64,000 nt of DNA from Scleroderma bovista (taxonomy: Eukaryota; Basidiomycota; Agaricomycetes; Boletales; Sclerodermataceae). A model generated the notes under the pieces. It searched no databases, was not told where the DNA came from, and saw only the letters and a program-made list of their open reading frames with translations. Shown one piece after another: positions 1 to 12,180 of this stretch. A program made the translations under genes and the position numbers. Location of the stretch: contig JAYMGJ010000047.1 of NCBI GenBank assembly GCA_037178675.1, positions 1 through 64,000 of the forward strand, given 5' to 3'. Each line of letters begins with the position of its first letter. Position 1 is the first letter of the stretch.

Positions 1-567
1 CTAATGTCGGAGCACAAATATTCAGTAGGAAAACTTTCGAGTAGTATTGACTAGCAAATAATGCTAATGGGGTGTGCACAAAAAAAAAGTACAAAGTACA
101 AAGAGAGGACACATGTGTGTATATGATTGAAATGGGGCAAATGAGAAGGCAAGATGGGGCCCGAAAAAAAGTGCACACAAGGGGACTTGAACTGGCACCT
201 TAGGTAAAAAGAAGAGGCATGTCAACCATTGAACTAAAAGTCCAATAATGTTATTGTCAACAACGCAAATATGACCAAATCGACTACATTTAGTCATATT
301 TGCGTTGATGACAAAGATAACAATGCCTTTATGGCTTAATGGTTGATGTCCCTCTTCTTTTTACCTAAGGTGCCAGTTCAAGTCCCCTTGTGTGCACTTT
401 TTTTCGGGCCCCATCTTGCCTTCTCATTTGCCCCATTTCAATCATATACACACATGTGTCCTCTCTTTGTACTTTGTACTTTTTTTTTGTGCACACCCCA
501 TTAGCATTATTTGCTAGTCAATACTACTCGAAAGTTTTCCTACTGAATATTTGTGCTCCGACATTAG
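1..567. repeat. Inverted pair of tRNA-like (SINE-like) repeats
   Basis: Bases 1-283 are the reverse complement of bases 301-567 around a roughly 17-base loop (284-300). The outer 218 bases of each arm match perfectly. The inner 65 bases are only about 80% alike. Each arm, read towards the outside, carries a pol III A-box-like stretch (TGGCTTAATGGTTGA near 330 in the right arm) and about 45 bases later a B-box-like AGTTCAAGTCC (near 374). That spacing is tRNA-like, followed by a tail of no known function. The left arm starts at base 1, so the repeat may extend beyond the window. The pair could be two SINE copies inserted head to head or one foldback element. No terminator or target duplication can be judged on the left. 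Confidence 0.75.
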
Positions 568-866
568 ATAATGCTCTGCACCTGCCTCATGTGGTTTATT
601 ATATAACCGCGCCAGATTTATTGTCTTGCAACCCATTTTATTTCATAGTCCGACGTGTGGCTGACGTTGTTTACAAATGTTTTCTTGCAGCCCCCACTGG
701 GAGTGTGAGGGGATTAAGGTTATGCTGGGTTTGAATTGTCCACGTGCGATTATATAATCGTCCATCCACTCAGAATTTCACTAAGTCTCGCACCCCTCTC
801 ACTCCCAGCGGAGGCGTGAAGGAGCCTGCCATTGTACATGCTTAAGACACATAGGACCAACCACAA

Positions 867-1175
867 GTGTTCGGAAATCAGGCTCTCTTGCACCTTGCAC
901 TCGTAGTCCTCATCCCTGATCACACCGGCATGCAACTCTCGGACCAGGTCGCAGATGGAATATTCGGACTGAGTGGTGCTGCAATCTTCTGCGCATTGAA
1001 AGAATACGAATCGGGCAAGATGAAGCCCATTGACTTTTCAGACCATCTCACGAGCAGTGTCCGTGCCTGCATTATTGGAGTTATCGAAGAGGCGGTCGTG
1101 AATAATTGCACTCATTTTAAATTTCTTCGTACCACTTTACAAAATGTAGTTAGGGCAAACTGTACTATTGTGTAA
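867..1175 (+). pseudogene. Short ORF, possible gene fragment
   Basis: An open frame of about 100 codons. The middle (A-I-F-C-A-L-K-E-Y then an acidic, helical C-terminal half) has the look of a DUF6532-type basidiomycete domain, but the match is from memory of the pattern only. No intron, partner exon or promoter is visible, and it lies between two repeat elements. It is most likely a fragment left by transposition. The rest of 568-1790 shows no gene. Confidence 0.2.
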
Positions 1176-1792
1176 TAGATAACCCATATTCAGTGTCAAT
1201 CTCAGATCGGCAAACGTCAAGCGCTGATTATGGCACCTGGCAAGTACTACGCATTGGTACCCCACTGTGCCAGCTCTAAGCGGTTTGCTGATGCAGCTTC
1301 AACTCGAAGATCGAAGTCACAGACAAGAGTGAAGAACCTAAACAGTTCCTTCCAGGAGGGTTTATATATAACATGGGTACTGTACAGTTCTTACTGATCA
1401 TTTCCCACGCTTTGACCATTTCTACTTTAGGGTACATTTGCAAATTCAGTACACCTGCCGGTCACACTCGACAGCACCTTGGACAATGGTGGGGATACGG
1501 TTGTTGTCATCACTGGACAACAGGCTGGTGGATGGCCGTCGTCATCATCAGTTGACAGTGCACACAGTGAAGATAACTGCCCGCATCAAGAGGGCAATTC
1601 AAATCAGCAAACCAGCCCTTCCGATTAGCCGAGCTGACAGCACTTGACAGCGCTTAGCCGACCGCCCAGCCTGTCCGACTCTGTGCCAGTCTGTCGGACT
1701 CCCGGAGTGCCAGTCTGGTTGTCACTCGATTCAAATATTCAGTAGAGAAAAAAAAAAGTATATTAGGACTAAAGAAAACTAGAGTGCTAATC

Positions 1793-3023
1793 ACAAATGA
1801 CTAAATAATATATTTATACGACCGGGCCCGTGGTTGTCGAACGCAGGGGAGGGCGATCGTCGACGCTGCGCTGGCGCGATGGCCAGCGTTGCTGTGGCTG
1901 GGAGGTTGGTGGGCGTCGGGGGCGTCATTGTCGGATGACGCTGGGATGGGAGTCATCCCGTCGTTGCGCCGTTGCGCCGTCGCCGTCGACGCTTGGGATG
2001 TGGGTGGTCGCGTCGCCGCCGTCGACGCTGGGGGTGGTGGCGGGGTCGTTGTCGTTGTCGTTGTGGTCAGTGTTGATGGCCACGGCGACGACGTTGACGG
2101 TGGGGGTCGTCGTCATCGGTGGCCACCTCGACGACGTTGGTGGTGGGGCCGTCGTTGCCCTCGCGTTGGTGGTGGCCGTCGACGGGTGGCCTAGCCGTCG
2201 TCGTCGTCGTCTGGTCGACAACGCTGCTGGTGGTGGTGGTGGTTGGTGTCGTCGCCATCGGCCGTGGTGGGGTCGTTGTCGTTGTCATTGCTGATGGTGG
2301 TCGATCGACGACGCTGGTGGTGACGGTGGCTGTGGGCGAGGCGTGTAGTGACGCGGTAAATACTATTAGGAAATGTTGATAGTTCAATATGCTGATATAA
2401 TCGTTACACAAATACATGCACACACATACTTGAAAATTTGAAGTCTCTCATTCTCATTCTCTTCATCCGTCGACCACCACCCGACAGTCACCACCACCAC
2501 CGTCAACGCGACCACCACCACCACTGTCAACGCGACCACCACCACCCACCACCGTCAACGACGACGTGGCCACCACCCACCAACGTCGACCACCACCACC
2601 ACCGTCAATGCGACCACCACCACCAACAGCCTCGACAACGACAACGTGGCCGCCACCACCAACGTCGACAACGCGACCGCCACCACCACCAGCCTCGTCG
2701 ACGACGACCCCACCAGCAGCGTCAACGACGCGACGACCACCACCAATGGCCACAACGACGCCACGGACACCACCACCAACGTCGACGAGGCCACCACCAA
2801 CGACAACCACCACCCCACCAGCAGCGTCGACGATGACACGACCACCCCACCAGCAGCATCGACGACGCGACGACGACGACCCACCCCACCACCAGCGACG
2901 ACGACGATAACAATGACCACCTCGCCGCGGTCGCCGCCACTATCCCCATCACCTGCGTCGACATTGCGGCCATCGACGACGACGACAACCACCTCGGTAT
3001 ATATAATACTTAGTCTTTGTTCT
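1793..3023. mobile_element. Foldback/MITE-like element made of triplet arrays
   Basis: A G-rich GTC/GGT triplet array (about 1841-2345) is followed by a 100-base AT-rich spacer and then a C-rich CCA/GAC triplet array (about 2467-2990). The two arrays have opposite strand composition and could fold back on each other. Both outer edges carry an AT-rich inverted repeat: ACAAATGACTAAATAATAT near 1793-1812, and its imperfect complement around TATATATAATACTTAGTC near 2999-3017. No target duplication is clear. Long open frames on both strands here are composition artefacts and no protein is called. Confidence 0.5.
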
Positions 3024-3145
3024 GTAGTTTATTGAATTAATATAAATTGGTTAACATTAACATTGAATGAATTGAGTGCTTGAAAAGTTTCAAGTACAGG
3101 CAGTAAAGGTAATATGGATGCTGTTGATAGTACTACTGGGACAGT

Positions 3146-3220
3146 CTGGACAGTGCTAGCCAGTTAGGTACCTTGCTAGGAGTAGCTGGGGCTCTGGGGT
3201 AACTGGCCAGTACTGTCCAG
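3146..3220. repeat. Stem-loop inverted repeat
   Basis: Bases 3146-3166 pair with 3200-3220 (21-base arms, two mismatches) around a 33-base loop. The arm contains the motif CTGGACAGT, which recurs at the arm edges. A related GGTTTGCTGATGCA motif lies at about 1279 and 3241, so this may be an end of an older element whose other end is not recognisable. Confidence 0.5.
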
Positions 3221-3475
3221 TGCTGTCCAGGGGAGGGTTGGTTTGCTGATGCAACCTGCTTTCTCAACAGACTCATTCTCAGGCACAAATATGCCGATAC
3301 TATCAACACTAATTGCCTTCCATCGATCTGGATGCCTGGGCAATTCAACTTCAGAATGCACTCTGTGTTCTCGACTTTGAGAGTGCATCATGAGTTGTGC
3401 CCAAATAGGCAATATAGGAAATGAGCTCTCCGCATGAAATGTAGCCTAGTTGATTAGTCTTGCAACCCTCCGTTC

Positions 3476-3711
3476 TAGTGTTGCCGCGAGGTGAGGTTGA
3501 GGTACATAGCCACTTGAGGTGAACAAACCTCATAAACATATTTGGCTCTTGTTGCACAGCAATTTTGACAGATATGGAAGCGGTCAACTTGAGGTAGAAA
3601 GGTGAAGGTTCCATTGAGGTGAGGTTACGCCACCTCATTTAACCAATATGGAAATGAGGTGTACCTTACCTCAACCTCACCTTTTTGTGACCTTACCTTG
3701 CGGCAACACTA
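3476..3711. mobile_element. hAT-type MITE
   Basis: A 236-bp unit with terminal inverted repeats TAGTGTTGCCGC (3476) and GCGGCAACACTA (to 3711). It is flanked by a perfect 8-bp target duplication CTCCGTTC at 3468-3475 and 3712-3719. An 8-bp duplication and a YAGNG-type terminus are hallmarks of hAT elements. The interior is rich in AGGTGAGGT-type subterminal repeats and has no coding capacity. It sits inside the left terminal repeat of the larger DNA element, so it is the younger insertion. Confidence 0.85.
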
Positions 3712-4323
3712 CTCCGTTCTGGGGGTGACTGCCCAATATGGGCAGAATGAGCACATCAGCAGCTCATATGTCACCCAGAACGTCTGGTGACTTTCGGTGT
3801 GACTAGAGAGGATCGAGTCACAAGCATGACAATCAGCCTTCAAATCTTACCCTCTGATCGCGCGCGACATGATGGATTCCAGTGATGAATTTGATAGTGA
3901 TACATCCCTTGACTTCGAGCCACCCCCGCAGCCATCAGCTCCACATCTACCATCCATGCCACCGCCTCAAAACCCTCCCATCCAGATAGCCATGACGCAG
4001 TATCTGCGTGAAAGGCAGCATGAGTACACTGACAGCATTGCGGTGCACGTCAGGTCAGTTCTGGCTGAGATGGATAAAGTCGGACTGAACTTGCCTTTAT
4101 TCCTTGACTATCTGAGCTGGGGGGATCCAGGGTGTATCATGGATCCGACGATCTGATCCGAGCGCACTGGATTGATGGTGAGCAAAGAACTCCCTCACAT
4201 CCTTGAGAGGTGGTTGTCCCCCACACATGTTCAAGAGTCGCACGATGTCCGAGCAATGGGAGGTAGAAAGCACATTGAAGACTTCGTGTTACAGCAAATG
4301 CAAGATATTTGTGCATGCGAACT

Positions 4324-4611
4324 TGTTGAAGCAATACCTATATACGTAGAGGAACTGCTACTCCAACTCACCTGTTGGGTGGAGTGCACAACCAGAGATG
4401 GTAGCGGTAGCTGGTTAAGAGCTGTTATATTATATAAGCGATGAACACTGTTTATATACAACAAATAGTGTGACACGTGACTGTGACGCGTGACGTGTGA
4501 CATGTAACATCTACTCTAAAGAGGACTATTACTAAGTCTACACTAATATGGGTCGCAGTCTTGTGCGCACTTCGTCGACGGTTTACGCCGGGTGCACGTG
4601 CGACTTCAACA
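4324..4611 (-). repeat. Copia element 3' LTR
   Basis: 288 bp, starting TGTTGAAG and ending CTTCAACA on the plus strand, flanked outside by GAACT (4319-4323). It differs from the other LTR at four of 288 positions. All four are transitions in CpG/TpG/CpA contexts. The element is transcribed on the minus strand, so this left copy is the 3' LTR. Confidence 0.95.
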
Positions 4612-4622
4612 CTCCCCCTCGC
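4612..4622 (-). other. Polypurine tract
   Basis: On the minus strand GCGAGGGGGAG abuts the 3' LTR directly, the expected primer for plus-strand DNA synthesis. Confidence 0.75.
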
Positions 4623-4657
4623 TGTGCTGCACATAGAGCACTTCAGCAAATAAGGCG

Positions 4658-7600
4658 CTAGATGCTGCCAGAGGGAAATTGTAAGCCTAGTTGAGCTCTG
4701 AACTTCGCGAATTTCTCGCGGGGTAAGTTCTTGGTGAGCAGATCGGCGGGATTCTCAGCACCATCAATAAAGAATAGTTCCACGTTACCTTTCGCGACTG
4801 ACTCGCGGATTCCGTGGTAATGGATGTTGATGTGCTTGGAGCGAGGCTCCGTTACAGGGTTGGATGCCATGAATATGGACCCCTGATTATCACCGCAAAT
4901 CGGGATAGCTTTCAGCTTATAGCCGAGCTCACCGAGTAAACTTCGAATCCAGGTAACTTGGCGAGCGCAATCACTCAAAGCCATGTATTCGGCCTCAGTG
5001 GATGAGTACGCAATGGTCTTCTGCGCACGAGAAGTCCAGCTGATCAAGCCATCTGCAAGCTTCAGGTAAAAACCTGTTTGCGAGAGGCGAGAGGTAGGGT
5101 CTGATCCCCAATCTGAGTCCGTGCATGCAATCAGGCCAGCACCAGATCCACCATTGTACACTAGGGAATAATTAGGTGTACCAATCAAGTAGCGACAGAT
5201 ATAGAGCGCTTTGGAGAGGTGGTCCTGGGATGGATTCGCGGCATGGCGCGAGAGATGGGTGACTGCAAAAGCAATGTCGGGCCTAGTGCCTAACATAAGG
5301 TACAGAAGGGACCCAATAACCGTCTGGAAACGGGAGCGGAATTCCGCATCAATAGGCTCTGTATTTTTGGCGGCATAGTAGCCAGCCGGCAGTGGGGTGC
5401 TTGCGGACTTTGCATTGAGCATACTGCAGTGTTCGATGACCTTTTGTAGGTACGCGCATTGATCCAGGTGGATAGCGCGACCTTTGCGAGTGATTCACAT
5501 GCGGAGGAACTCCTTAGGTTCTCCAAGGTCTCTGCACTCCCATTTGCGCATGAACTGCGCCTTAATGGCATCAACAACAGCCTTGTTAGGGCCGCAGAAT
5601 AAAGTGTCGTCAACGTAGATAATACCAATGACGATGTTGGTGCCTTTCTTCTTGTAGAAGATGCCTGCTTCAGACTTAAGGCGCTCAAACCCGAGCTCTT
5701 TGAGAGACTCATCGAGTGTGCGCCACCAAGCTAGGCCGGCCTGTTTGAGGCCATAGAGGGCACGCCAGAGGCGGAGCACTTTGCGCTCTTGCCCGGGAAC
5801 TGCAAACCCTTCGGGTTGTTCCATGTAGATCTCTTCGTTGAGCTTGCCATACAAGTAGGCGCTCCGAACGTCGAGTCCAGTGATATACCAATTCTCAAGT
5901 GCAGCAAGCGCAAGCATGAGGCACACTGTTTCAAAGCGCACAACTGGTGAGAAGACCTGGTCGAAATCTAATCCCTCGACCTGGGAGAAGCCTTTCGCTA
6001 CTAAGCGGGCTTTCTTGCGGCCATCCGACTTCACGTCGAAGACCCATCAATTCTTTATGACCTTCCGGTCTCGGGGGCGGTCAACTAGCTCAAAGACTTT
6101 GCGCTTTCGCAGCACATCGAGCTCTTCTTGGCAAGCAAGTCGCCAGAGTTTCTGCTCAGCTTGGGGTAAGCGAGCAATGTCCTTATAGGACCAGTTGCGG
6201 ACACTCTCATATTGAGGGTCGCGGGTTTCGAGGGCTTTGCCCATCAGGAAACGGACTAGGTTTGCTCCCCCTTCCTCGCACATCTTTTGCACATCTTCCT
6301 CACTGGGCGTTGCAGAGGTGTCGGGGAAACCACCAGGAACATGGTCTGGTGTGTCCGGTTGTGGGGGTCTAGGGACCTCACCCACAGTTTCTCGCCATCG
6401 AGAGGCACTTTCGATATCCCGGAGTTGCTCAACGGGATGTCACCGCTCACCATACACATTACTGGGGCGCAATGGCGCTCTACGTTCACGTTGGGGGCGG
6501 GCAGGGATATTCACTGCAGGGGGTCGCGGCGCATTCTGGCGGCGTTCAGCTCGGCCAGGGCGCTGCGGTGCCGGAGGTGGCGGATTTCTCGCCGGTGAAG
6601 GCGTTCTCGGTGCCGGTGGAGGCACTGGAGATGGCATACGGGGAGGATTTATTTGATTAGGCTCTTCCTCAGGAGCCTCAGGGTCCTCGCGCTTTGGATC
6701 GTCATCCTGCGCTTGGGGATGTGGGTAGCCATGGTCGTGTTCCACATCATCATCACTGTCGATATCATCAGGGGGATTCCCTGGTCGATCGGTGGTAGGT
6801 TTCGGATTTGCCCTTCCGAAAGGGTTCTCGAGAGGTTCGCGCCTGTTTTTGGGGCAGCAAGGGAAATGACGCTCGTCAAAGACGGCGTGAGCAGCGGTAA
6901 ACACTGCATTGGTGGAGCGCATGAACAAAAAGTTGCGCTCATTGCCAGGGGCAACACCGACATAAGTCATAAGCTCCGACTTGGGAGCCATCTTATTCGC
7001 TCTAGCCGTTGCTGGGAGGTATACAAATGCTCCACAGCCAAACACACGTAGGTGGTCGATGTTAGGCATCTCCCCCTTAAGCATTTCATGGGGGGTGCGC
7101 CATCGCAGGCGAGCTACCGGAGTACGGTTGTAAAGGTGAGTTGCGTGAGCGAACGCAAATTCCCACCAGGAGTCAGGAATGCAGGCTTGATGCCGCATAG
7201 ACTCAGCTTTGTCCATGAGAGTGCGCCCTAAACGCTCAGCGCGGCCATTCTGCATGGGGGTTCTTGGAGCACTTTGATATATTTTTATTCCTTTGTCAAG
7301 GAGTGCTCGATCAAATAGATCGGATTTATACTCTCCGCCAGCATCGGACATCCATCCAACGACGTGCATATCATGTTGGACGCGCACCATTTCGAGGAAA
7401 TCTTTGGCGGCCGTAATTGCTGCAGCTTTGGAGCGAAGAGGCATAGTCCAGGCGTGAGAGGTATAATCGTCGTAGAAGGTGATAACGTATTTGAATTTCC
7501 GGTACAACGTAACCGGGAAGGATTTCAAGTCAGAGTGCACCAGCTCAAAGGGCTTGGAAGCACGTCTTTCATTCTCTGGGAAAGCTCGATTGGGCATCTT

Positions 7601-8242
7601 GCCAAGAGCACATCCAGGGCAAACACAGTCCTCTGTAGGAAAGTGGATCTCCGGGAAGCGCTGCGTATGTTTTTGCGCGCGTCGGAGTACTTCCTTCGAG
7701 GGGTGCCCAAATCTCCGGTGCATAATGTCGTAATCGACTTTGCTCACGAAGGCGATATAGTTAGATCTAATTATCGGGATAGATCTAATCCCGAAAATGA
7801 TGTTGCAATCATCTTCTGGGTCTGGCCCAAACCATAGGTGTTCAGCTTTATGAGTGAGGCTAATGCCTCGCTTATCGCCAGTGACTTTGTAATTACGCTG
7901 GAGCATTTCGCCCATAGAAATAAGGTGTGCAGTAGCGCCTGGCATATGGAGCACTTGGGTGAGTGTGATAACTTTCTCATCCCCAGAGTTGTGGTCTAGG
8001 CACCGGAGTAATACCGTGCCAATGCCAGCAATTAGTGCTACACCATTAGCTGTTTTGGCGTAATGCGCTCGCTTTAGCGCGTTGTAAGAGGCGAAATCGC
8101 CTATGTCACCAGTGAAGTGGCGTGATGCGCCAGAGTCTAAGAGCCAGAAGGCACCAGATAATTCGCTATCGTCGACCATTTTTTCCCTTACAGCCAGCAC
8201 AGCGTGCATTTGTTTCATGCGAACACAAACAGATATATGCAT
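4658..8242 (-). pseudogene. Copia pol (protease-integrase-RT-RNase H) with three TGA codons
   Basis: One continuous minus-strand frame is cut by TGA at 6440-6442, 6047-6049 and 5495-5497, and ends naturally at 4658. Domains in order: aspartic protease with L-L-D-S-G-A-S near 8130; GAG-pre-integrase with H-R-R-F-G-H and the C-x-x-C of the zinc finger near 7620; integrase core with H-S-D and later Asp and Glu; a Pro-rich linker; reverse transcriptase with W-V-F-D before 6034 and Y-V-D-D near 5605; RNase H with D-S-D-W and S-S-T-E-A-E-Y. At each TGA the frame reads on with family-typical residues. At 6047 the family commonly has Arg-Trp-Val-Phe-Asp, so CGA to TGA is the likely change. The annotated start is the open-frame limit; pol may be joined to gag by splicing or frameshift around 8190-8355, which the sequence does not settle. 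Confidence 0.9.
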
Positions 8243-9034
8243 TTCTCGAGATACGAGATGACATATTGTAGTGACTACTCGCTATATACAGTGACGGCGT
8301 ATAGCGCACATGTAAAGGGAGCGTGTCAGTGTCGATCAGCACGCGTGCAGAAGGTACTTGCCTGAAGAGGCTGGCCTCCGCGCCCATCGCCATTGACGTC
8401 GCGTTATAGCGGTCGAGGACCATCGCATCGATTTCGTCGAACTCGTCGTCGGCGAAGGGTTCGTGGGCAAATGGTTCATCATCCCCAAGGGAGATGGCAT
8501 CCTCCTCATACATCGTGATGTGCTCCTCGAGGCGAGGGCGCTTCAGCGAGGAGGGACCAGCCCCAGGCTGGTCCAGGTTCGCACTTGCCATCGACACAAC
8601 TTGGTCGAGGGTGCAGATGGTTTGGCAGGAGGGCTCTACCCTCAAGCGCTGTGCCAAATCGAAGGCCTTGATAGTATTTTCGAATGCAGGGGGGCCGTAG
8701 TGGGCAGCACCGGGGGTGTGAGCCAGGGCACGAGGGTCGACGATGGGCTCTGGTCCATCGTAGTGGACGTAAGTGGCGAAGGCGGCTTGTTGGGCGTTTT
8801 CGCGGCGAGCGCGAGCCTTCTTGCCGCCACGGCGTGTGCGGCCTCCCTGTCCTTGGGCAGGAGCGTTTCCGCTCGCACCGCCATTGGACCCGCCTTGCTG
8901 CTGCTGCTGCCTCTGAGGCTGCTGCTGCTGCTGGGCGAACTTTGGGTCAGCCGGCTTGCGCTTCACAGCGCTAAGCTTGTTGGCCTGGGGGCCCTTACCA
9001 CCGGCACGGGAAGGAGCCCATGCACCTGTGTAGG
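8166..9034 (-). pseudogene. Copia gag, 3' portion
   Basis: An open minus-strand frame with no lesion inside it. It begins beyond the satellite insertion (residues Y-T-G-A-W-A-P-S-R-A-G-G-K near 9030) and runs through Gln-rich and basic stretches (R-R-G-G-K-K-A-R-A-R-R near 8820) to 8166, overlapping the start of pol in another frame. It carries no clear CCHC knuckle. Together with 13684-14322 it makes up the element's capsid gene; the two parts are separated by the 4.6-kb insertion. Confidence 0.7.
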
Positions 9035-9419
9035 CCGTGTTATACGGTCAGCGGACGATGACAATCGGCCGTGCTACACGGGCTGGCAGAAGTGAGGCTT
9101 ATGACTGGGGCTTTCCTGTATCACATGGGTCAGCCACCGAAAGCATTGTCACCAAGTGACAATGGTGGGCCCATGGCTGTGTTGTCACCATGGGGTAGGG
9201 TGAAAGTCTTAAGCCGGACAAATGGGTGTCTTCATGAAAATACTCGGGCTGAGAGGAGTAGCATACCAATACAATAAGTGAGCCAGTGCGCAATAGAGGC
9301 AGTACTGCATTGTGGCAGAATCTGACGGCAGCAATTACAGCATAGTGAGCCGGTCAATCAGCATTGCGGCATGGTCAACAGTGTGGCACAGTCAACACTG
9401 CGGCATGGTCAACATGGCG

Positions 9420-10640
9420 GCAAACTTGACTGTGGCCATGGCAAGACTGCGGCCATGGCATGACTGCGGCCACGGCATGACTGCGGCCACGGCAAGACTG
9501 CGGCCACGGCACTACTGCGGCCACGGCACTACGGCAGCCACGGCAAGACTGCGGCCATGGCACTATGGCGGCCACGGCAAGACTGCGGCCATGGCACTAT
9601 GGCGGCCACGGCAAGACTGCGGCCATGGCACTATGGCGGCCATGGAAAGACTGTGGCCATGGCACTACAGTGGCCACGGAAAGACTGTGGCCATGGCACT
9701 ACAGTGGCCACGGAAAGACTGCGGCCATGGCACTACTACTGTGGCCACAGCAAGACTGCGGCCATGGCAAGACTGTGGCCACAGCACTACTACTGCGGCC
9801 ATGGCAAGACTGCGGCCACGGCACTACTACTGCCATGGAAAGACTGCGGTCACGGCAAGACTGCAGCCACGGCACTACTACTGCAGCCATGGCAAGACTG
9901 CAGCCACGGCACTACTACTGCAGCCATGGCAAGACTGCAGCCACGGCACTACTACTGCAGCCATGGCAAGACTGCTGCCACGGCACTACTGCAGCCACAG
10001 CAAGACTGCAGCCACGGCACTACTACTGCGGCCATGGCAAGACTGCGGCCATGGCAAGACTGTGGCCACAGCACTACTGCGGCCATGGAAAGACTGCGGC
10101 CATGGCAAGACTGTGGCCACAGCACTACTGCGGCCATGGAAAGACTGCGGCCATGGCAAGACTGTGGCCACAGCACTACTGCGGCCATGGAAAGACTGCT
10201 GCCACAGCACTACTGTGGCCACAGCAAGACTGCAGCCACGGCACTACTACTGCGGCCATGGCAAGACTGTGGCCACAGCACTACTGCAGCCATGGAAAGA
10301 CTGCGGCCACGGCAAGACTGCGGCCACGGCACTACTACTGCGGCCATGGCAAGACTGCGGCCACGGCAAGACTGCAGCCATAGCACTACTGCGGCCACAG
10401 CACTACTGCAGCCATGGCACTACTGCAGTTGCAGAAAGACTGCGGCTATGGCATGACTGCAGCCATGACAATCTCAGCCATGGCAAGACTGTGGCAATGG
10501 CACAACTGCAGCATATCACAACTGCAGCCGTGGTACAACTGTGGCCATGGCAAGATGGTGGTTATGCAGCTATGGCAAGTCTGCAACCATGGCATGACTG
10601 TGGCCACAGCACAACAGACTGCGGCCATGGAAAGACTGCA
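9420..10640. repeat. 17-20-bp minisatellite array
   Basis: Over 60 degenerate copies of a unit around GACTGCGGCCATGGCAA, alternating with variants containing CACTACTACTGC. Variation is concentrated at CG/TG/CA positions (GCGGCCACGG versus GTGGCCATGG). The unit lacks stop codons in several frames on both strands, so open frames up to 446 codons run through it. These are not genes. Confidence 0.95.
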
Positions 10641-11139
10641 ACAACAGCATGACTGTGAACATGGAAAGACTGTGGTGATGGCACAACTGCAGCCACAGTA
10701 CCACTTCAACCATGGCACTGCACCCTGTGGCATGGGAACCATTGCCTAAGGCATACTAGGCACTGTGACTGAGGCATGCTGGCCACAGCAGTCCAACCTG
10801 GGTAAGTTATTATAAATGATAGTAGTGGTGGGGTGTATAATATTTCAATACCTATAGGAAACACTCAGTATGTGCACAAAGTGTCATAATGCCTATGTGG
10901 AGACATAGATTCACTGATATGAAAGTGCACTGCACTGCATACACTTAAATAACATTACCTCAGTACATGCACAAAGTGTAACAATGCCTGGGGTGTATAT
11001 TGTGTAGGTACAAAATATATATGTTTGAAATGAGAAGAGAGATGAAGGTTATTGAGCTGTTGAAGTGCTGACACAGTGACCAATAAGTATTGTATATGGG
11101 CAGTTATCACTCACACACCCATATGTGGACTCCTGCAGC

Positions 11140-12180
11140 TCTGTGGACTCAGGACATGTGTTCTGCACCATATGTGCATAATGAATCATTGCCACTGGTG
11201 TGCTTGCCTAGAAGATTATGTGTGTGGTTATATGTGTCTTGGACATTGTTTCCATGGCTGGAAGGGGCCAGAGCATTATTCCCGCAGCCATATTGGGACT
11301 CCTGTGGACCTTTTTGCTCATAACATATGTCCGGCAACAACATTTGCGTAATACATGATTACCACTGTTTTACTTGCCCAGCTCATGTTGTACATGGTAC
11401 TATGTGTCGGGGACATTGTTGCCATGGCTGAAGCATGCCAGGACATTATTCCTGTAGCCATATTTGGACTCCTGCGGACCTTTCTGCTCACAACATATGT
11501 TCGGCAATGATATTTGTTTAATACATGATTACTTGCCCAGCTCATGTTGTATATGATACTATGTGTCCGGGACATTGTTACTGCGGCCAGAGCATGCCGA
11601 AGCATTATTCCCGCGGCCATATTTAGACTCCTGCGGACCTTTCTGCTCACAACATATGTTCGGCAATGATATTTGTTTAATACATGATTACTTGCCCAGC
11701 TCATGTTGTATATGATACTATGTGTCCGGGACATTGTTACTGCGGCCGGAGCATGCCGAAGCATTATTCCCGCGGCCATATTTGGACTCCTGCGGACCTT
11801 TCTGCTCACAACATATGTTCGGCAATGATATTTGTTTAATACATGATTACTTGCCCAGCTCATGTTGTATATGATACTATGTGTCCGGGACATTGTTACT
11901 GCGGCCGGAGCATGCCAAAGCATTATTCCCGCGGCCATATTTAGACTCCTGCGGACCTTTCTGCTCACAACATATGTTCGGCAATGATATTTGCTTAATA
12001 CATGATTACCACTGTTTTACTTGCCCAGCTCATGTTGTACTTGGTACTATGTGTCTGGGACATTGTTGCCGTGGCCGGAGCATGCCGGAGCATTATTCCC
12101 GCGGCCATATTTGGACTCCTGTGGACCTTTCTTCTCAAAACATATGTCCAGCAACCATATTTTCATAATCCATCAGTGTC
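11140..12180. repeat. 159-170-bp satellite array
   Basis: Six copies in tandem. The landmark ACTTGCCCAG recurs at 11372, 11531, 11690, 11849 and 12019: spacing 159, 159, 159 and 170. The longer unit carries an extra 11 bases with CCACTGTTTT. The central units are nearly identical, which implies recent amplification or conversion. As 159 is divisible by three, a minus-strand frame reads 53-residue repeats, judged an artefact. Confidence 0.95.

Noticed and set aside
1830..3035. ORFs of 100-150 codons on both strands
   Set aside because: Triplet-repeat composition (poly-Val/Arg, poly-His/Pro) with no domain.
5880..6660. Plus-strand ORFs of 100-140 codons
   Set aside because: Antisense to copia pol.
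9420..10640. Possible CRISPR-like regular array
   Set aside because: Repeats are contiguous and degenerate without unique spacers, and the sequence is eukaryotic.
9312..10652. 446-codon ORF and several overlapping long ORFs
   Set aside because: They run through the 17-20-bp minisatellite, are open in several frames on both strands and consist only of repeat translation.
11318..11968. 216-codon minus-strand ORF with 53-residue repeats
   Set aside because: A by-product of a 159-bp satellite, whose unit length is divisible by three.
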